Positions 32,090-39,930 of a stretch of DNA of 40,657 nt are shown in pieces (the first letter of the stretch is position 1; every line of letters begins with the position of its first letter). The stretch is from Chitinophagaceae bacterium (GTDB lineage: Bacteria > Bacteroidota > Bacteroidia > Chitinophagales > Chitinophagaceae). The notes beneath the pieces were generated by a model. That model was given only the letters and a program-made list of their open reading frames with translations, had not been told where the DNA came from and ran no database searches. The DNA lies in the NCBI GenBank assembly GCA_019745155.1, contig JAIETM010000011.1, forward strand, positions 1 through 40,657. Direction: 5' to 3'. Position numbers and translations under genes: made by a program.

Positions 32090-32690
32090 TATCCTTAGTC
32101 CCCGCAGGGTCTTGCGCCATAGGCGTAGACCCTGCGGTTTTATTTACGACAGTGTAGTGTATGTGTCCGTAGATTGAAGTCAACGATGATCGTGCGTTTT
32201 GATTGTTGCTACGAATATTGAACGCCTTCGGCGTTCTTGCAGTAAGTATTGATTCTTACCGGGGACTTTAGTCCCCAGAAGCAGATAAGGAAAGTGATCG
32301 TATATTGATTAGTCGAGAGTCGAACCATTAAGTCTAAAGCCGCAGGGTCGCTGCAAAAGCAGAAGACCCCGCGGAGACTTAAACGATGTTGGCACGACAA
32401 CATGGTTGGTGGAGACACCAACCATTAATTATTCAACCACTTCGTGGTTGTGGTAATTATTCGTATTGATTTTGCTATGCATATTGAACGCCTTCAGCGT
32501 TCTGATAATAGGAGTTTATTATTACCGGGGACTTTAGTCCTCGGAAGCAGATAAGGAAAGTGATCGTCTATTGATAAATCGAGAGTCGAACCAATAGAGC
32601 TAAAGCCGCAGGGTCGCTGCAAAAGCAGAAGACCCCGCGGAGACTTAAAGGTGTTTTTCTTTTGGTTGGTGGGACACCAACCATTCACTA
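32090..32690. repeat. Hairpin repeat island D, with a direct duplication
   Basis: This island fills the gap between the YkgJ-like and yraN genes. It starts with a GCAGGGTCT...AGACCCTGC hairpin (about 32104-32138). Two direct copies of a composite unit then follow, at about 32205-32427 and 32473-32687. Each copy contains an AACGC-CTTCR-GCGTT hairpin, a GGGGAC-TTTA-GTCCYC hairpin, a conserved linker (AGCAGATAAGGAAAGTGATC), the GCAGGGTC...GACCCCGC hairpin with an inner CTGC-AAAA-GCAG stem, and a TGGTTGGTG...CACCAACCA hairpin. An AACCA-CTTCG-TGGTT hairpin sits between the copies. No coding frame across it is convincing. Confidence 0.9.
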
Positions 32691-33044
32691 GAAATACACA
32701 TCTTCAAACAAACGTATTTCCTGCACTGTATCATTGAGCATGATGATGGATACAATATCAAACTGCAGGTATTTCCATTCGGGATGTGCCAGCTGATAAG
32801 CTTCTGCTGCAATCTTCAAGGAACGCATTTTGTCGCGATTGAAACTTTCCTCCGGCATACCATAGCGCACACTATATCTTGTCTTTACTTCCACAAAATG
32901 TAAACGATTACCCTTGCTGGCAATTAGATCCACTTCTGCATGGCGGTAACGCCAGTTTTTTTCAAGCAGTGCATACCCCTTATCCAAAAGATATTGCGCG
33001 GCGAGGTCTTCTCCCTGTTTGCCCTTATCTTTATTCGACTGCAT
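32688..33044 (-). CDS. YraN/UPF0102 nuclease-like protein
   Basis: This 118-aa protein belongs to the YraN (UPF0102) family, with a PD-(D/E)XK-type fold. KGKQGEDLAAQYLLDKGYALLEKNWRYRHAEVDLIASKGNRLHFVEVKTR contains the Glu37-Val-Asp39 and Glu52-Val-Lys54 signature residues. The family has a nuclease fold and is thought to act on DNA or RNA intermediates, but its role is not settled. MQSNKDKGKQGE is taken as start; a frame extending 20 codons upstream has no family match. It is divergent from manA, and its 3' end abuts the repeat island. Confidence 0.9.
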   Translation of the reverse strand: MQSNKDKGKQGEDLAAQYLLDKGYALLEKNWRYRHAEVDLIASKGNRLHFVEVKTRYSVRYGMPEESFNRDKMRSLKIAAEAYQLAHPEWKYLQFDIVSIIMLNDTVQEIRLFEDVYF

Positions 33045-33130
33045 GGCTTTTTTACCTAGTAAATTAATGCCTGCGAATAATTGCTGCAACTGAATCATAA
33101 ACAATACAGCTATCTGGAAAAACCAAGTGT

Positions 33131-34336
33131 ATGGCTACAAACAAAAAAATCTATCCGCTGAAAGGTAAAGTGCAACATTATGCATGGGGCGGACAAACAT
33201 TTATTCCTCAATTACTCGGTTTCGATAACGAAGGCAACAAACCTTGCGCAGAATATTGGATGGGTGCCCATCCTTCGGCATCATCTGTGCTGCTGGATCA
33301 GGATGGTGAAATCAATTTGAATCAACTCGTCAAAGAAGATCCTGCCAATACCATCAATCAACAAGTATTCGATCGCTTTGGCGAACTACCATATCTCTTC
33401 AAAGTGCTGGATGTAAAAGATATGCTGAGCATTCAAGTACATCCCACCAAAGCAGAAGCAGAAAAAGGTTTTGATGCAGAAGAAGCGGCTGGCATTCCCA
33501 TCTCTGCACCACACCGCAATTACAAAGACCGCAACCACAAGCCCGAAGTCATGGTTGCCCTTAGTGATTTCTGGTTGCTGCATGGTTTTCGCTCTGCTGA
33601 ATCGCTCAACAAGATTTTAGAAGATGTACCTGAGTTCAATATACTCATCGGACTCTATCGTCGTGAAGGTGCACAAGCCCTGTATCGCTTTGTAATGGAA
33701 ATGGCCCAGGCCGATATCAACAATATGCTCTTACCACTCGTGAAACGCGAACTGCGCCGCAAGCAGGATGGTGAACTGGATCGCTCCATGCCGGGCTGGT
33801 GGGTGAGTAAATTATTCGACGGACAAACAGAGATCGGTGATATCGACCGTGGTGTATTCTCTATCTATTTCTTCAATATCGTCTACATCGAAAAAGGTGG
33901 CGCCATTTTCCAAAGTGCAGGTATTCCGCATGCGTATTTGGAGGGACAAAACATGGAGCTCATGGCGAACAGCGATAATGTGCTCCGCGGCGGACTCACC
34001 CCAAAGCATATCGATGTACCCGAACTGATGAAACATACATCCTGCGAACCCGTAGTGCCCAATGTGATGAAGGGCAATGACCTCAAAAATGGCGAGATTG
34101 TTTATCCTTGTCCCGTTCCGGATTTTGGTATTTCCCGACTGGAATTGAATGGTGCAGGCTATTCCTCAACTGCTGTTTCGCTGGAAATTCTCTTTGTTAC
34201 CGAAGGTGGCTGTGTCATCAATAATGAGATGCCCCTGAAGAAAGGAGAGGCGGCAGCCGTGCTGGCAGGCGGTGCTTATACCATAGAAAGCTCTGGTAAA
34301 TGCACCATTTTCAAGGCTTTTGTGCCTCAGGGCTAA
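33131..34336 (+). CDS. manA: Mannose-6-phosphate isomerase, class I
   Basis: This 401-aa cupin-fold enzyme interconverts mannose-6-phosphate and fructose-6-phosphate. The zinc-binding residues are visible in LSIQVHPTKAEAE (Gln, His), DRNHKPEVMVAL (Glu) and GIPHAYLEGQNMELMANSDNVLRGGLTPKHID (His). The N-terminus KIYPLKGKVQHYAWGG is typical of the type I family. Length is normal (390-430 aa). It feeds GDP-mannose synthesis and so surface glycans. A short CCACATT/AATGTGG hairpin lies immediately downstream (34341-34367) without a U run. Confidence 0.95.
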   Translation: MATNKKIYPLKGKVQHYAWGGQTFIPQLLGFDNEGNKPCAEYWMGAHPSASSVLLDQDGEINLNQLVKEDPANTINQQVFDRFGELPYLFKVLDVKDMLSIQVHPTKAEAEKGFDAEEAAGIPISAPHRNYKDRNHKPEVMVALSDFWLLHGFRSAESLNKILEDVPEFNILIGLYRREGAQALYRFVMEMAQADINNMLLPLVKRELRRKQDGELDRSMPGWWVSKLFDGQTEIGDIDRGVFSIYFFNIVYIEKGGAIFQSAGIPHAYLEGQNMELMANSDNVLRGGLTPKHIDVPELMKHTSCEPVVPNVMKGNDLKNGEIVYPCPVPDFGISRLELNGAGYSSTAVSLEILFVTEGGCVINNEMPLKKGEAAAVLAGGAYTIESSGKCTIFKAFVPQG

Positions 34337-34410
34337 AATTCCACATTATGAGGATAACAGAATGTGGCTGAATGGTTTTAAGACCTATTTTTGTTGCTGT
34401 AACTCAATTC

Positions 34411-34977
34411 ATGATGAAACTGAATCGTTCTTTTATATGGGCTTTGGCGGCCATGGTATTGGTAACTGCCCTGTATCGTGTTTTCCCGGGCAGACCTTAT
34501 GGTTTTGCACCCCAGATTGCCGTAGCCCTGTTTGGTGGTTTTCTGTTTGCGCGTAGCAAGCAATATGCTTTTGCATTGCCCTTGTTATCCATGTTATTGT
34601 CAGACCTTCTTTATCAGATATCTTACAAGATGGGCTATTCCATGATCCCCGGTTTCTACTCCGGAATGATCAGCAATTACTTGCTCTTTGCAGCAGTAAC
34701 TGTTGTGGGATTTGCCATCAGAAAGAACAACGCATTGTCTGTGACAGCTGCAGCAGTAACTGCGCCTACTTTATTTTTCCTGGTGTCTAATTTCATGGTA
34801 TGGGCCGGTAATGGTGGCTATAAGCGCCCCATGACTTTCGATGGCCTCATGCTGTGCTACCAGGATGGACTGCCTTTTTACCAGAACAGTTTACTGGGAA
34901 CCGCATTTTTCAGTGCCATCTTCTTTGGTGGTTATTACCTCATCAATCGGTTCGCGGGCAGCAAACGCATTGCCTAG
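34411..34977 (+). CDS. DUF6580 family membrane protein
   Basis: This 188-aa membrane protein has about five hydrophobic segments. It matches the DUF6580 family as I remember it: an N-terminal KLNRSFIWALAAMVLVTALYRVFPGRPYGFAPQIAVALFGGFLF stretch, a central SMLLSDLLYQ segment, and a late SLLGTAFFSAIFFGGYYLINRF helix. These resemble ECF-type substrate-binding subunits, and a small-molecule uptake role is possible, but the substrate is unknown. ATGATG at 34411 is chosen; the frame extends 13 codons upstream. It is convergent with the Dph6-like gene and shares a terminator with it. Confidence 0.8.
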   Translation: MMKLNRSFIWALAAMVLVTALYRVFPGRPYGFAPQIAVALFGGFLFARSKQYAFALPLLSMLLSDLLYQISYKMGYSMIPGFYSGMISNYLLFAAVTVVGFAIRKNNALSVTAAAVTAPTLFFLVSNFMVWAGNGGYKRPMTFDGLMLCYQDGLPFYQNSLLGTAFFSAIFFGGYYLINRFAGSKRIA

Positions 34978-34999
34978 GAAGGACAAGGAAGTATACAGC

Positions 35000-35029
35000 A
35001 ATAACCCTCGCAACATGCGGGGGTTATTC
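35000..35029. terminator. Bidirectional terminator between the DUF6580 and Dph6-like genes
   Basis: AATAACCC-t-CGCA / TGCG-g-GGGTTATT forms an interrupted 12-bp stem between the two convergent genes. The stop codon of the Dph6-like gene (35024-35026) lies inside the stem. Confidence 0.72.
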
Positions 35030-35674
35030 GTTTAATGCCAATTCTGTAAACCAATATTGTTCGTGTTGAATTTTGTTGCGCACCTGCACATCAATCGGAT
35101 GGCTGAATAGCGGACAGTTCAAGACTAGTGTATGAAACTCGCCATTCTCGCCGCATGCATCAATACCCAATGCTTCCAGTTCATTAATTAAAGCAGGAGT
35201 GAGGCGTTGCCCCAAAAAGCGTTCACCCATGGTGGTATTGCAACTTACAATCATGGTGTCAATGCCTGCATCCAGCATTTGTAATACCAAGGCTTTTCTG
35301 TCTTGTAACCAAAGTGGTAACACAGCGGTGAGTCCCGCATTCGCGCAAACCTTTTCTTCCCAATCGCGGTGCGGTTGTAAATCAATATCGCCAAAGATGG
35401 CATGACTTAATTCGTGTTCTGCTTTCAATCGCGCTAAGGCACCCGTAAAATGTTGCTCATATTCCTGCCAGCTGCTACTGATGAGTTCAATAGGCAAACC
35501 TGCTGCATTGGCTTGTGCTTGTAAGATTGTTGATGGAATCCCATGCGAGCGAGAAATCTTACCCGCTTCATTCAATACATTCAGCAATACGGTTGGTGCA
35601 TAGCCTTGCGCTTTTGCTTGCATGGCCGCAAAACAACTGTCCTTACCGCCGCTCCAACTAACCAATGCTTTCAT
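35024..35674 (-). CDS. Diphthine--ammonia ligase-like PP-loop ATPase
   Basis: This 216-aa protein is a PP-loop ATP pyrophosphatase of the Dph6/MJ0570 family. SWSGGKDSCFAAMQA is the PP-loop. HAIFGDIDLQPHRDWEEKVCANAGLTAVLPLW and GIDACGENGEFHTLVLNCPLF are the other conserved blocks. Dph6 amidates diphthine on eukaryotic and archaeal EF2; bacteria lack diphthamide, so the bacterial members probably amidate another substrate. It is the third gene of a phzF-rnhA-dph6-like cluster, nine bases after rnhA. Confidence 0.9.
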   Translation of the reverse strand: MKALVSWSGGKDSCFAAMQAKAQGYAPTVLLNVLNEAGKISRSHGIPSTILQAQANAAGLPIELISSSWQEYEQHFTGALARLKAEHELSHAIFGDIDLQPHRDWEEKVCANAGLTAVLPLWLQDRKALVLQMLDAGIDTMIVSCNTTMGERFLGQRLTPALINELEALGIDACGENGEFHTLVLNCPLFSHPIDVQVRNKIQHEQYWFTELALNE

Positions 35675-35683
35675 GTAATGAAT

Positions 35684-36151
35684 TTATTCTGCGATGGCTT
35701 CATAGCCCTCATCCACCAATAGATTTTTTCCATCAGCAGCCGTTGTAGCCAATTCATCGCAACGATTGTTGTACGGATTATCTGCATGTCCCTTCACCCA
35801 CACAAAACGCAATTGAAACTGTTTCGACAAATGATAGAAGGCCGTCCATAAATCACGGTTCTTCTTACCGCCTTTGAAATCGGTAGCAATCCATTTGTCC
35901 AGCCATTTCTCTTGCACAGCTTTCACCACATACTGGCTATCTGAATAAATGGTTACGGGAATATGCTTGCGTGTTAATGCTTGCAAGCCTTTGATCACCG
36001 CTAACAATTCCATGCGGTTATTGGTGGTGAGGCGATAGCCTTCAGACAATTCCTTGGCCTGATTGCCCCACATCAAAATAACGCCATAGCCACCGGGTCC
36101 GGGATTACCACGTGCCGATCCATCGGTGTACATGATCAATGGGTGACTCAT
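35684..36151 (-). CDS. rnhA: Ribonuclease HI
   Basis: This 155-aa RNase H cleaves the RNA strand of RNA-DNA hybrids, as in primers and R-loops. The catalytic acids are Asp10 (IMYTDGSARGNPGPGG), Glu48 (NNRMELLAVIKGL), Asp71 (IYSDSQYVVKAV) and Asp132 (NNRCDELA), with the flexible His in WVKGHADN. Length is typical. Its ATG overlaps the phzF stop by four bases (ATGA), so it is coupled to phzF, and the Dph6-like gene follows closely. Confidence 0.97.
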   Translation of the reverse strand: MSHPLIMYTDGSARGNPGPGGYGVILMWGNQAKELSEGYRLTTNNRMELLAVIKGLQALTRKHIPVTIYSDSQYVVKAVQEKWLDKWIATDFKGGKKNRDLWTAFYHLSKQFQLRFVWVKGHADNPYNNRCDELATTAADGKNLLVDEGYEAIAE

Positions 36152-36939
36152 GCGCTATAATATTCACCTTTGGCATACAATACGGCTTGTCCACGCATCA
36201 ATGCACGATCGCTCACTAGCTCCACATCTAAATGACCGCGACGCTTAGACAATTGCATGGCCTGCATGCGTGTTTTCTTCAATTGCTGTGCCCAATATGT
36301 AATCATAATCGTGTGCGCAGAACCTGTTACAGGATCTTCATTCACGCCGCTCTGCGGGTAGAAACAACGCGATACAAAATCAACATCATTCCCTCTGGCC
36401 GTTACAATCACACCACGCGCTTGCACTTGTGCCAAGGTGTTGAAATCAGGATTCAATGCTTCCACCATTGCTTGTGTAGGCAGCACCACCATATAATCGA
36501 AGGATGTTTTGTACACTGGTGCATCGTTGATGCGTAAACCTTCAAACAAACCTGCAGGCACTTGTTCTACCACTTCAGGTGTATTGGCAGGAAAATCCAA
36601 TTGATAACCATTATCGGTTTTTGTTACCACGAGTATGCCACTCAAAGAATCAAAACGAATCTCAGGTTTGGTCCAACCCAATTGTGTGTAGAACACATGG
36701 GCCGTAGCCAGTGTAGCATGACCACAGAGTTTCACTTCCACTGCAGGTGTAAACCAGCGTATGCGGAAATGATCGCCCTCGGGCACAAAGAAAACCGTTT
36801 CACTTAGGTTGTTTTCTGCAGCTATTTCCTGCATGGTGGCATCGGGCAACCATTGTTCCAGCGGACAAACAGCCGCGGGGTTACCACCATATAATTTGTT
36901 GGTGAAAGCATCTACCACATAATAATTCCTTGCTGTCAT
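36148..36939 (-). CDS. PhzF-family isomerase-like protein
   Basis: This 263-aa protein belongs to the PhzF phenazine-biosynthesis-like family, with a diaminopimelate-epimerase fold. VVDAFTNKLYGGNPAAVCPLEQWLPD, NNLSETVFFVP (the catalytic-type Glu47), EVKLCGHATLATAHV and the late EDPVTGSAHTIM are all present. Most such proteins are unrelated to phenazines and have unknown substrates. No phenazine genes are nearby. It is the first gene of a unit with rnhA and the Dph6-like gene. Confidence 0.92.
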   Translation of the reverse strand: MTARNYYVVDAFTNKLYGGNPAAVCPLEQWLPDATMQEIAAENNLSETVFFVPEGDHFRIRWFTPAVEVKLCGHATLATAHVFYTQLGWTKPEIRFDSLSGILVVTKTDNGYQLDFPANTPEVVEQVPAGLFEGLRINDAPVYKTSFDYMVVLPTQAMVEALNPDFNTLAQVQARGVIVTARGNDVDFVSRCFYPQSGVNEDPVTGSAHTIMITYWAQQLKKTRMQAMQLSKRRGHLDVELVSDRALMRGQAVLYAKGEYYSA

Positions 36940-37010
36940 CTTGCATCAATTGAAGAACAAAACAAACCAAAAGAATGCAGACCGCAAATGTTAATTATGA
37001 CCACTGGTGA

Positions 37011-38639
37011 TTATACCTGAAAAACGCCTGTTTTAAAGGATTCCATGTCAGGGTTATGGTTAGCCGCAGCAATACCTTCTGCAATCACCCGGCGTGTTTC
37101 CAGCGGATCAATAATGGCATCTACCCACAAACGCGCTGCCGCATAATAAGGCGTGGTCTGTGTTTCGTATCGGCTCTTGATGGTATTGAGCAATGCCTGT
37201 TCTTCTTCCGCAGGTACTTCCTTGCCCTTGGCCTTCATGGCGCTTACCTGAATTTGTAACAATGTTTTGGCAGCTTGTTCGCCACCCATTACCGCAATCT
37301 TTGCCGATGGCCATGCATAGATAAAACGTGGATCATAGGCTTTACCACACATGGCATAATTACCCGCACCATAACTATTGCCCACAATGATGGTGATCTT
37401 TGGTACCACAGAATTTGCCACCGCATTCACCAACTTGGCACCGTCTTTAATGATGCCGCTGTGTTCACTGCGACTGCCCACCATAAAACCAGTGACGTCT
37501 TGTAAAAAGACCAAAGGAATTTTTTTCTGGTTGCAGTTCATGATGAAGCGGGCAGCTTTGTCGGCACTATCGTTGTAGATAACACCGCCCATTTGCATTT
37601 CACCTTTTTTGTTTTTGGTGATGAGGCGTTGATTGGCCACAATACCCACGGCCCAACCTTCTATACGTGCATAACCACACAAAATGGTTTTGCCATAATC
37701 TTGTTTGAATTGTTCGAAGCTACTCTCGTCTACAATGCGCTCAATGATCTCTTGCATATCATAGGGCTTGGCATTGTTTACCGACATGATGCTGTAGAGC
37801 TCCTCGGCTTTCTTTTTGGGTGGCGCTGGCGCGATACGGTTAAAACCGGCTTTGGGTGTATCGCCCAGTTTGCTCATGATGTTTTTGATATGATCTAAGC
37901 AAGCTTGCTCGGTCGGAAATTTATAATCTGCAATACCACTGATCTCTGTATGCGTAACAGCACCGCCGAGTTGTTCATTATCGATGTCTTCACCGATGGC
38001 CGCTTTTACCAAGTAAGAACCTGCAAGGAAAATACTGCCATTGCCTTCTACCATGAGGGTTTCATCGCTCATGATGGGTAGGTAAGCACCACCTGCAACA
38101 CAAGCGCCCATCACTGCCGCAATTTGTGTGATGCCCATGGCACTCATGCGGGCATTGTTGCGGAAGATGCGACCAAAATGTTCTTTATCAGGAAAGATTT
38201 CATCTTGCATGGGCAGAAATACACCGGCACTATCAACGAGGTAGATAATGGGCAAGCGGTTCTCCATGGCAATCTCTTGCATGCGCAGGTTTTTCTTACC
38301 TGTGATGGGAAACCAAGCACCAGCTTTCACGGTTTGATCATTGGCCACAATCACACATTGTCTGCCGCTTACATAACCAATACCCGCAACCGTACCACCG
38401 GCAGGGCAACCGCCTTCTGCTGGGTACATATCGAAACCGGCAAAAGCACCAATCTCTGTGAAAGTGGAATCCTTGTCTATTAAGTAGGCAATACGCTCAC
38501 GTGGGGTGAGTTTGTTTTTCTCGTGTTGTTTGTCGATGGCTTTTTTACCGCCACCCAGTTTAATCTGCTCTAAGTATTGACGTGTTTGGCTAAGGGCCAG
38601 CTTCATCCAGTCTTCGTTACGATTTTGCTCCAGGTTCAT
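37011..38639 (-). CDS. Acyl-CoA carboxylase beta subunit (carboxyltransferase)
   Basis: This 542-aa protein is the carboxyltransferase subunit of a biotin-dependent acyl-CoA carboxylase. The N-terminal half shows KLTPRERIAYLIDKDSTFTEIGAFAG, ECP-type GGCPAGGTVAGIGYVSGRQCVIVANDQTVKAGAW and GACVAGGAYLPIMSDETLMVEGNGSIFLAGSYLVKAAIGEDID. The C-terminal half has VFLQDVTGFMVGSRSEHSGIIKDGAKLVNAVANSVVPKITIIVGNSYGAGNYAMCGKAYDPRFIYAWPSAKIAVMGGEQAA. The overall pattern is closest to methylcrotonyl-CoA carboxylase beta, but propionyl-CoA is also possible. The biotin-carboxylase alpha subunit is not adjacent in this window. It forms a single-gene unit. Confidence 0.93.
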   Translation of the reverse strand: MNLEQNRNEDWMKLALSQTRQYLEQIKLGGGKKAIDKQHEKNKLTPRERIAYLIDKDSTFTEIGAFAGFDMYPAEGGCPAGGTVAGIGYVSGRQCVIVANDQTVKAGAWFPITGKKNLRMQEIAMENRLPIIYLVDSAGVFLPMQDEIFPDKEHFGRIFRNNARMSAMGITQIAAVMGACVAGGAYLPIMSDETLMVEGNGSIFLAGSYLVKAAIGEDIDNEQLGGAVTHTEISGIADYKFPTEQACLDHIKNIMSKLGDTPKAGFNRIAPAPPKKKAEELYSIMSVNNAKPYDMQEIIERIVDESSFEQFKQDYGKTILCGYARIEGWAVGIVANQRLITKNKKGEMQMGGVIYNDSADKAARFIMNCNQKKIPLVFLQDVTGFMVGSRSEHSGIIKDGAKLVNAVANSVVPKITIIVGNSYGAGNYAMCGKAYDPRFIYAWPSAKIAVMGGEQAAKTLLQIQVSAMKAKGKEVPAEEEQALLNTIKSRYETQTTPYYAAARLWVDAIIDPLETRRVIAEGIAAANHNPDMESFKTGVFQV

Positions 38640-38670
38640 AAAGCGAACAGTTGTTAGTTTGGCGAAAATA

Positions 38671-38757
38671 GGAAAGAGGGGGGAAAGTAGGAAGTCAAAA
38701 GCTAAAAGTGGGAATGGAAGAAGTTAGAATTGAGGAGTTAGCAGTTAGTAGTTAGCG
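38671..38757 (-). repeat. Purine-rich repeat, copy 1 (3' side of the toxin gene)
   Basis: A purine-rich stretch (AGTAGGAAGTCAAAAG, GCTAAAAGTGGGAA, AGAAGTTAGAATTGAGGAGTTAGCAGTTAGTAGTTAG) in the gap between the carboxylase and the toxin. The same run of words recurs in the same order at 39801-39914, on the other side of the toxin pair. It contains short direct GTTAG repeats. Such GTTAGA-type repeats are frequent in Bacteroidota intergenic DNA. Confidence 0.7.
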
Positions 38758-38777
38758 GAAAAATTATCGATCTGAAA

Positions 38778-39203
38778 TTATACATTGTCTATTTCTATGA
38801 AATCCTTTCTAATATCATGTTCTTTCAGCACTCCTTTTTGCTTTTCGCCTGCAAAATTCCGGATGAGTATTTTAAGCTCAGTGTCCGTTAAGTCGTCCTT
38901 TCCAAATCTTCCTGTTTTTGGATAATAGCCGATTAAATAAACATGCGCTAAAGTTTTATCTACATAGTAATACAATCTATAACCGCCACTTTTGCCCTTA
39001 TTGAATATTGAGTTATTGATCCTTGATTTAATAAAGTGGATATTTTTATTTGGCGCAATTAAAATTGGTTGCGTAAAGATGATATCAATGCTTTTATCTG
39101 AAAAGAAATCGCATAAATCTTTGATACAGTTTTTGTATTCATCCTTTTTGAGGTAAATATCAAGCGATTTTCTGAACGCTTCTGTAGAGAAAAAATGAAT
39201 CAT
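38778..39203 (-). CDS. RelE/ParE-like toxin
   Basis: This 141-aa protein ends in a RelE/ParE-type block: SRINNSIFNKGKSGGYRLYYYVDKTLAHVYLIGYYPKTGRFGKDDLTDTELKILIRNF. The GKSGGYRLYY turn and the DDLTDTELKILI C-terminal helix are characteristic of the RelE/HigB-type fold, in which toxins cleave mRNA on the ribosome. The first 60 residues are an extra helical region not found in minimal RelE (about 90 aa). The gene lies 7 bp downstream of a 141-aa helical partner on the same strand. I cannot confirm catalytic residues. Confidence 0.75.
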   Translation of the reverse strand: MIHFFSTEAFRKSLDIYLKKDEYKNCIKDLCDFFSDKSIDIIFTQPILIAPNKNIHFIKSRINNSIFNKGKSGGYRLYYYVDKTLAHVYLIGYYPKTGRFGKDDLTDTELKILIRNFAGEKQKGVLKEHDIRKDFIEIDNV

Positions 39204-39210
39204 CCCGCAC

Positions 39211-39636
39211 TTACTTTACCTCATTCAATAAATCTGTAAGTTCTTTGGGGGAGTTGATTTTATATTTGATAATATCCTGAAGGAATTCATCAATTTGCTT
39301 TGTTTCCAGATACAAGTCTTTTCTACAAGATTTAGTACCCTCGGAAAGCGCATGGGGAAGGCCTCTCAATAGCGTGATGAGTTGTTTGGCAGTGCTGAGT
39401 GCGGAAGATAATTTGATTACAACTGTTTTCGCCTGTTCTTCATCAAGGCTATTAAATGTAGTTTCCAACTCTTCGTTAACATCCTTACTGAGCTGAACTA
39501 ATTTGTTGATGCTGTTTTGCATGTTCAAGATTAGGTCTAACTGCTCGTCAGAACCGGCAAAAACCAACTGTTCAGTATCACGATAAGATGATACCAATGT
39601 GTCAATTTTATTTTCGTTTATGACGAGATGGCTCAT
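39211..39636 (-). CDS. Helical partner of the RelE-like toxin, putative antitoxin
   Basis: I do not recognise the family. The 141-aa protein is nearly all helical, with heptad-like stretches (LILNMQNSINKLVQLSKDVNEELETTFNSLDEEQAKTVVIKL) and a central LITLLRGLPHAL segment. There is no visible helix-turn-helix, RHH or SpoVT-type DNA-binding motif. Its position directly upstream of the RelE-like toxin gene, with a 7-bp gap and a shared promoter-like element, is the usual place for an antitoxin. The role is inferred from that context only. Confidence 0.65.
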   Translation of the reverse strand: MSHLVINENKIDTLVSSYRDTEQLVFAGSDEQLDLILNMQNSINKLVQLSKDVNEELETTFNSLDEEQAKTVVIKLSSALSTAKQLITLLRGLPHALSEGTKSCRKDLYLETKQIDEFLQDIIKYKINSPKELTDLLNEVK

Positions 39637-39709
39637 AGTTAGGTAGCTTCCTTCAAGTTTGATAGCGATAAAAATTTCAATACAATACTAGGTAAAAGTT
39701 TTTCCAGAA

Positions 39710-39741
39710 CAAATCTAATATATTAAGTGGATGAATATCAA
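39710..39741 (-). promoter_or_regulatory. Putative promoter for the toxin-partner unit
   Basis: On the minus strand TTG (39741-39739), a 21-bp spacer and TAGATTTG (39717-39710) match the Bacteroidota -33/-7 promoter. It lies about 75 bp upstream of the start of the helical partner gene at 39636 and supports a two-gene transcript. Confidence 0.5.
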
Positions 39742-39800
39742 TGCTTTATTTTGGCTAAGGCTGATAGATGTATAAAGGCAAGTTGTTAGTGCATAAAAAG

Positions 39801-39914
39801 TAAGGGAGGTAAGTAGGAAGTCAAAAGTGTGAAGCTAAAAGTGGAAAGGGCGGGAGATAGAAGTGAGAAGTTAGAAGTTAGAAGTTAGAATTCAGGAGTG
39901 ACTAGCTAGCAACT
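39801..39914 (-). repeat. Purine-rich repeat, copy 2 (5' side of the toxin pair)
   Basis: AAGTAGGAAGTCAAAAG, GAAGCTAAAAGTGGAAA and then three GAAGTTA units (AGAAGTTAGAAGTTAGAATTC) followed by CTAGCTAGC repeat the order of words seen at 38671-38757, with extra units. Together with copy 1 it brackets the toxin and its partner. Otherwise, the gap 39637-39930 holds only the promoter-like element. Confidence 0.7.
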
Positions 39915-39930
39915 GAAAACATGCCCATGC

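Noticed and set aside
34341-34367. Hairpin after manA as riboswitch or terminator
   Set aside because: A 7-bp CCACATT/AATGTGG stem without a U run or recognisable riboswitch core is too weak to call.
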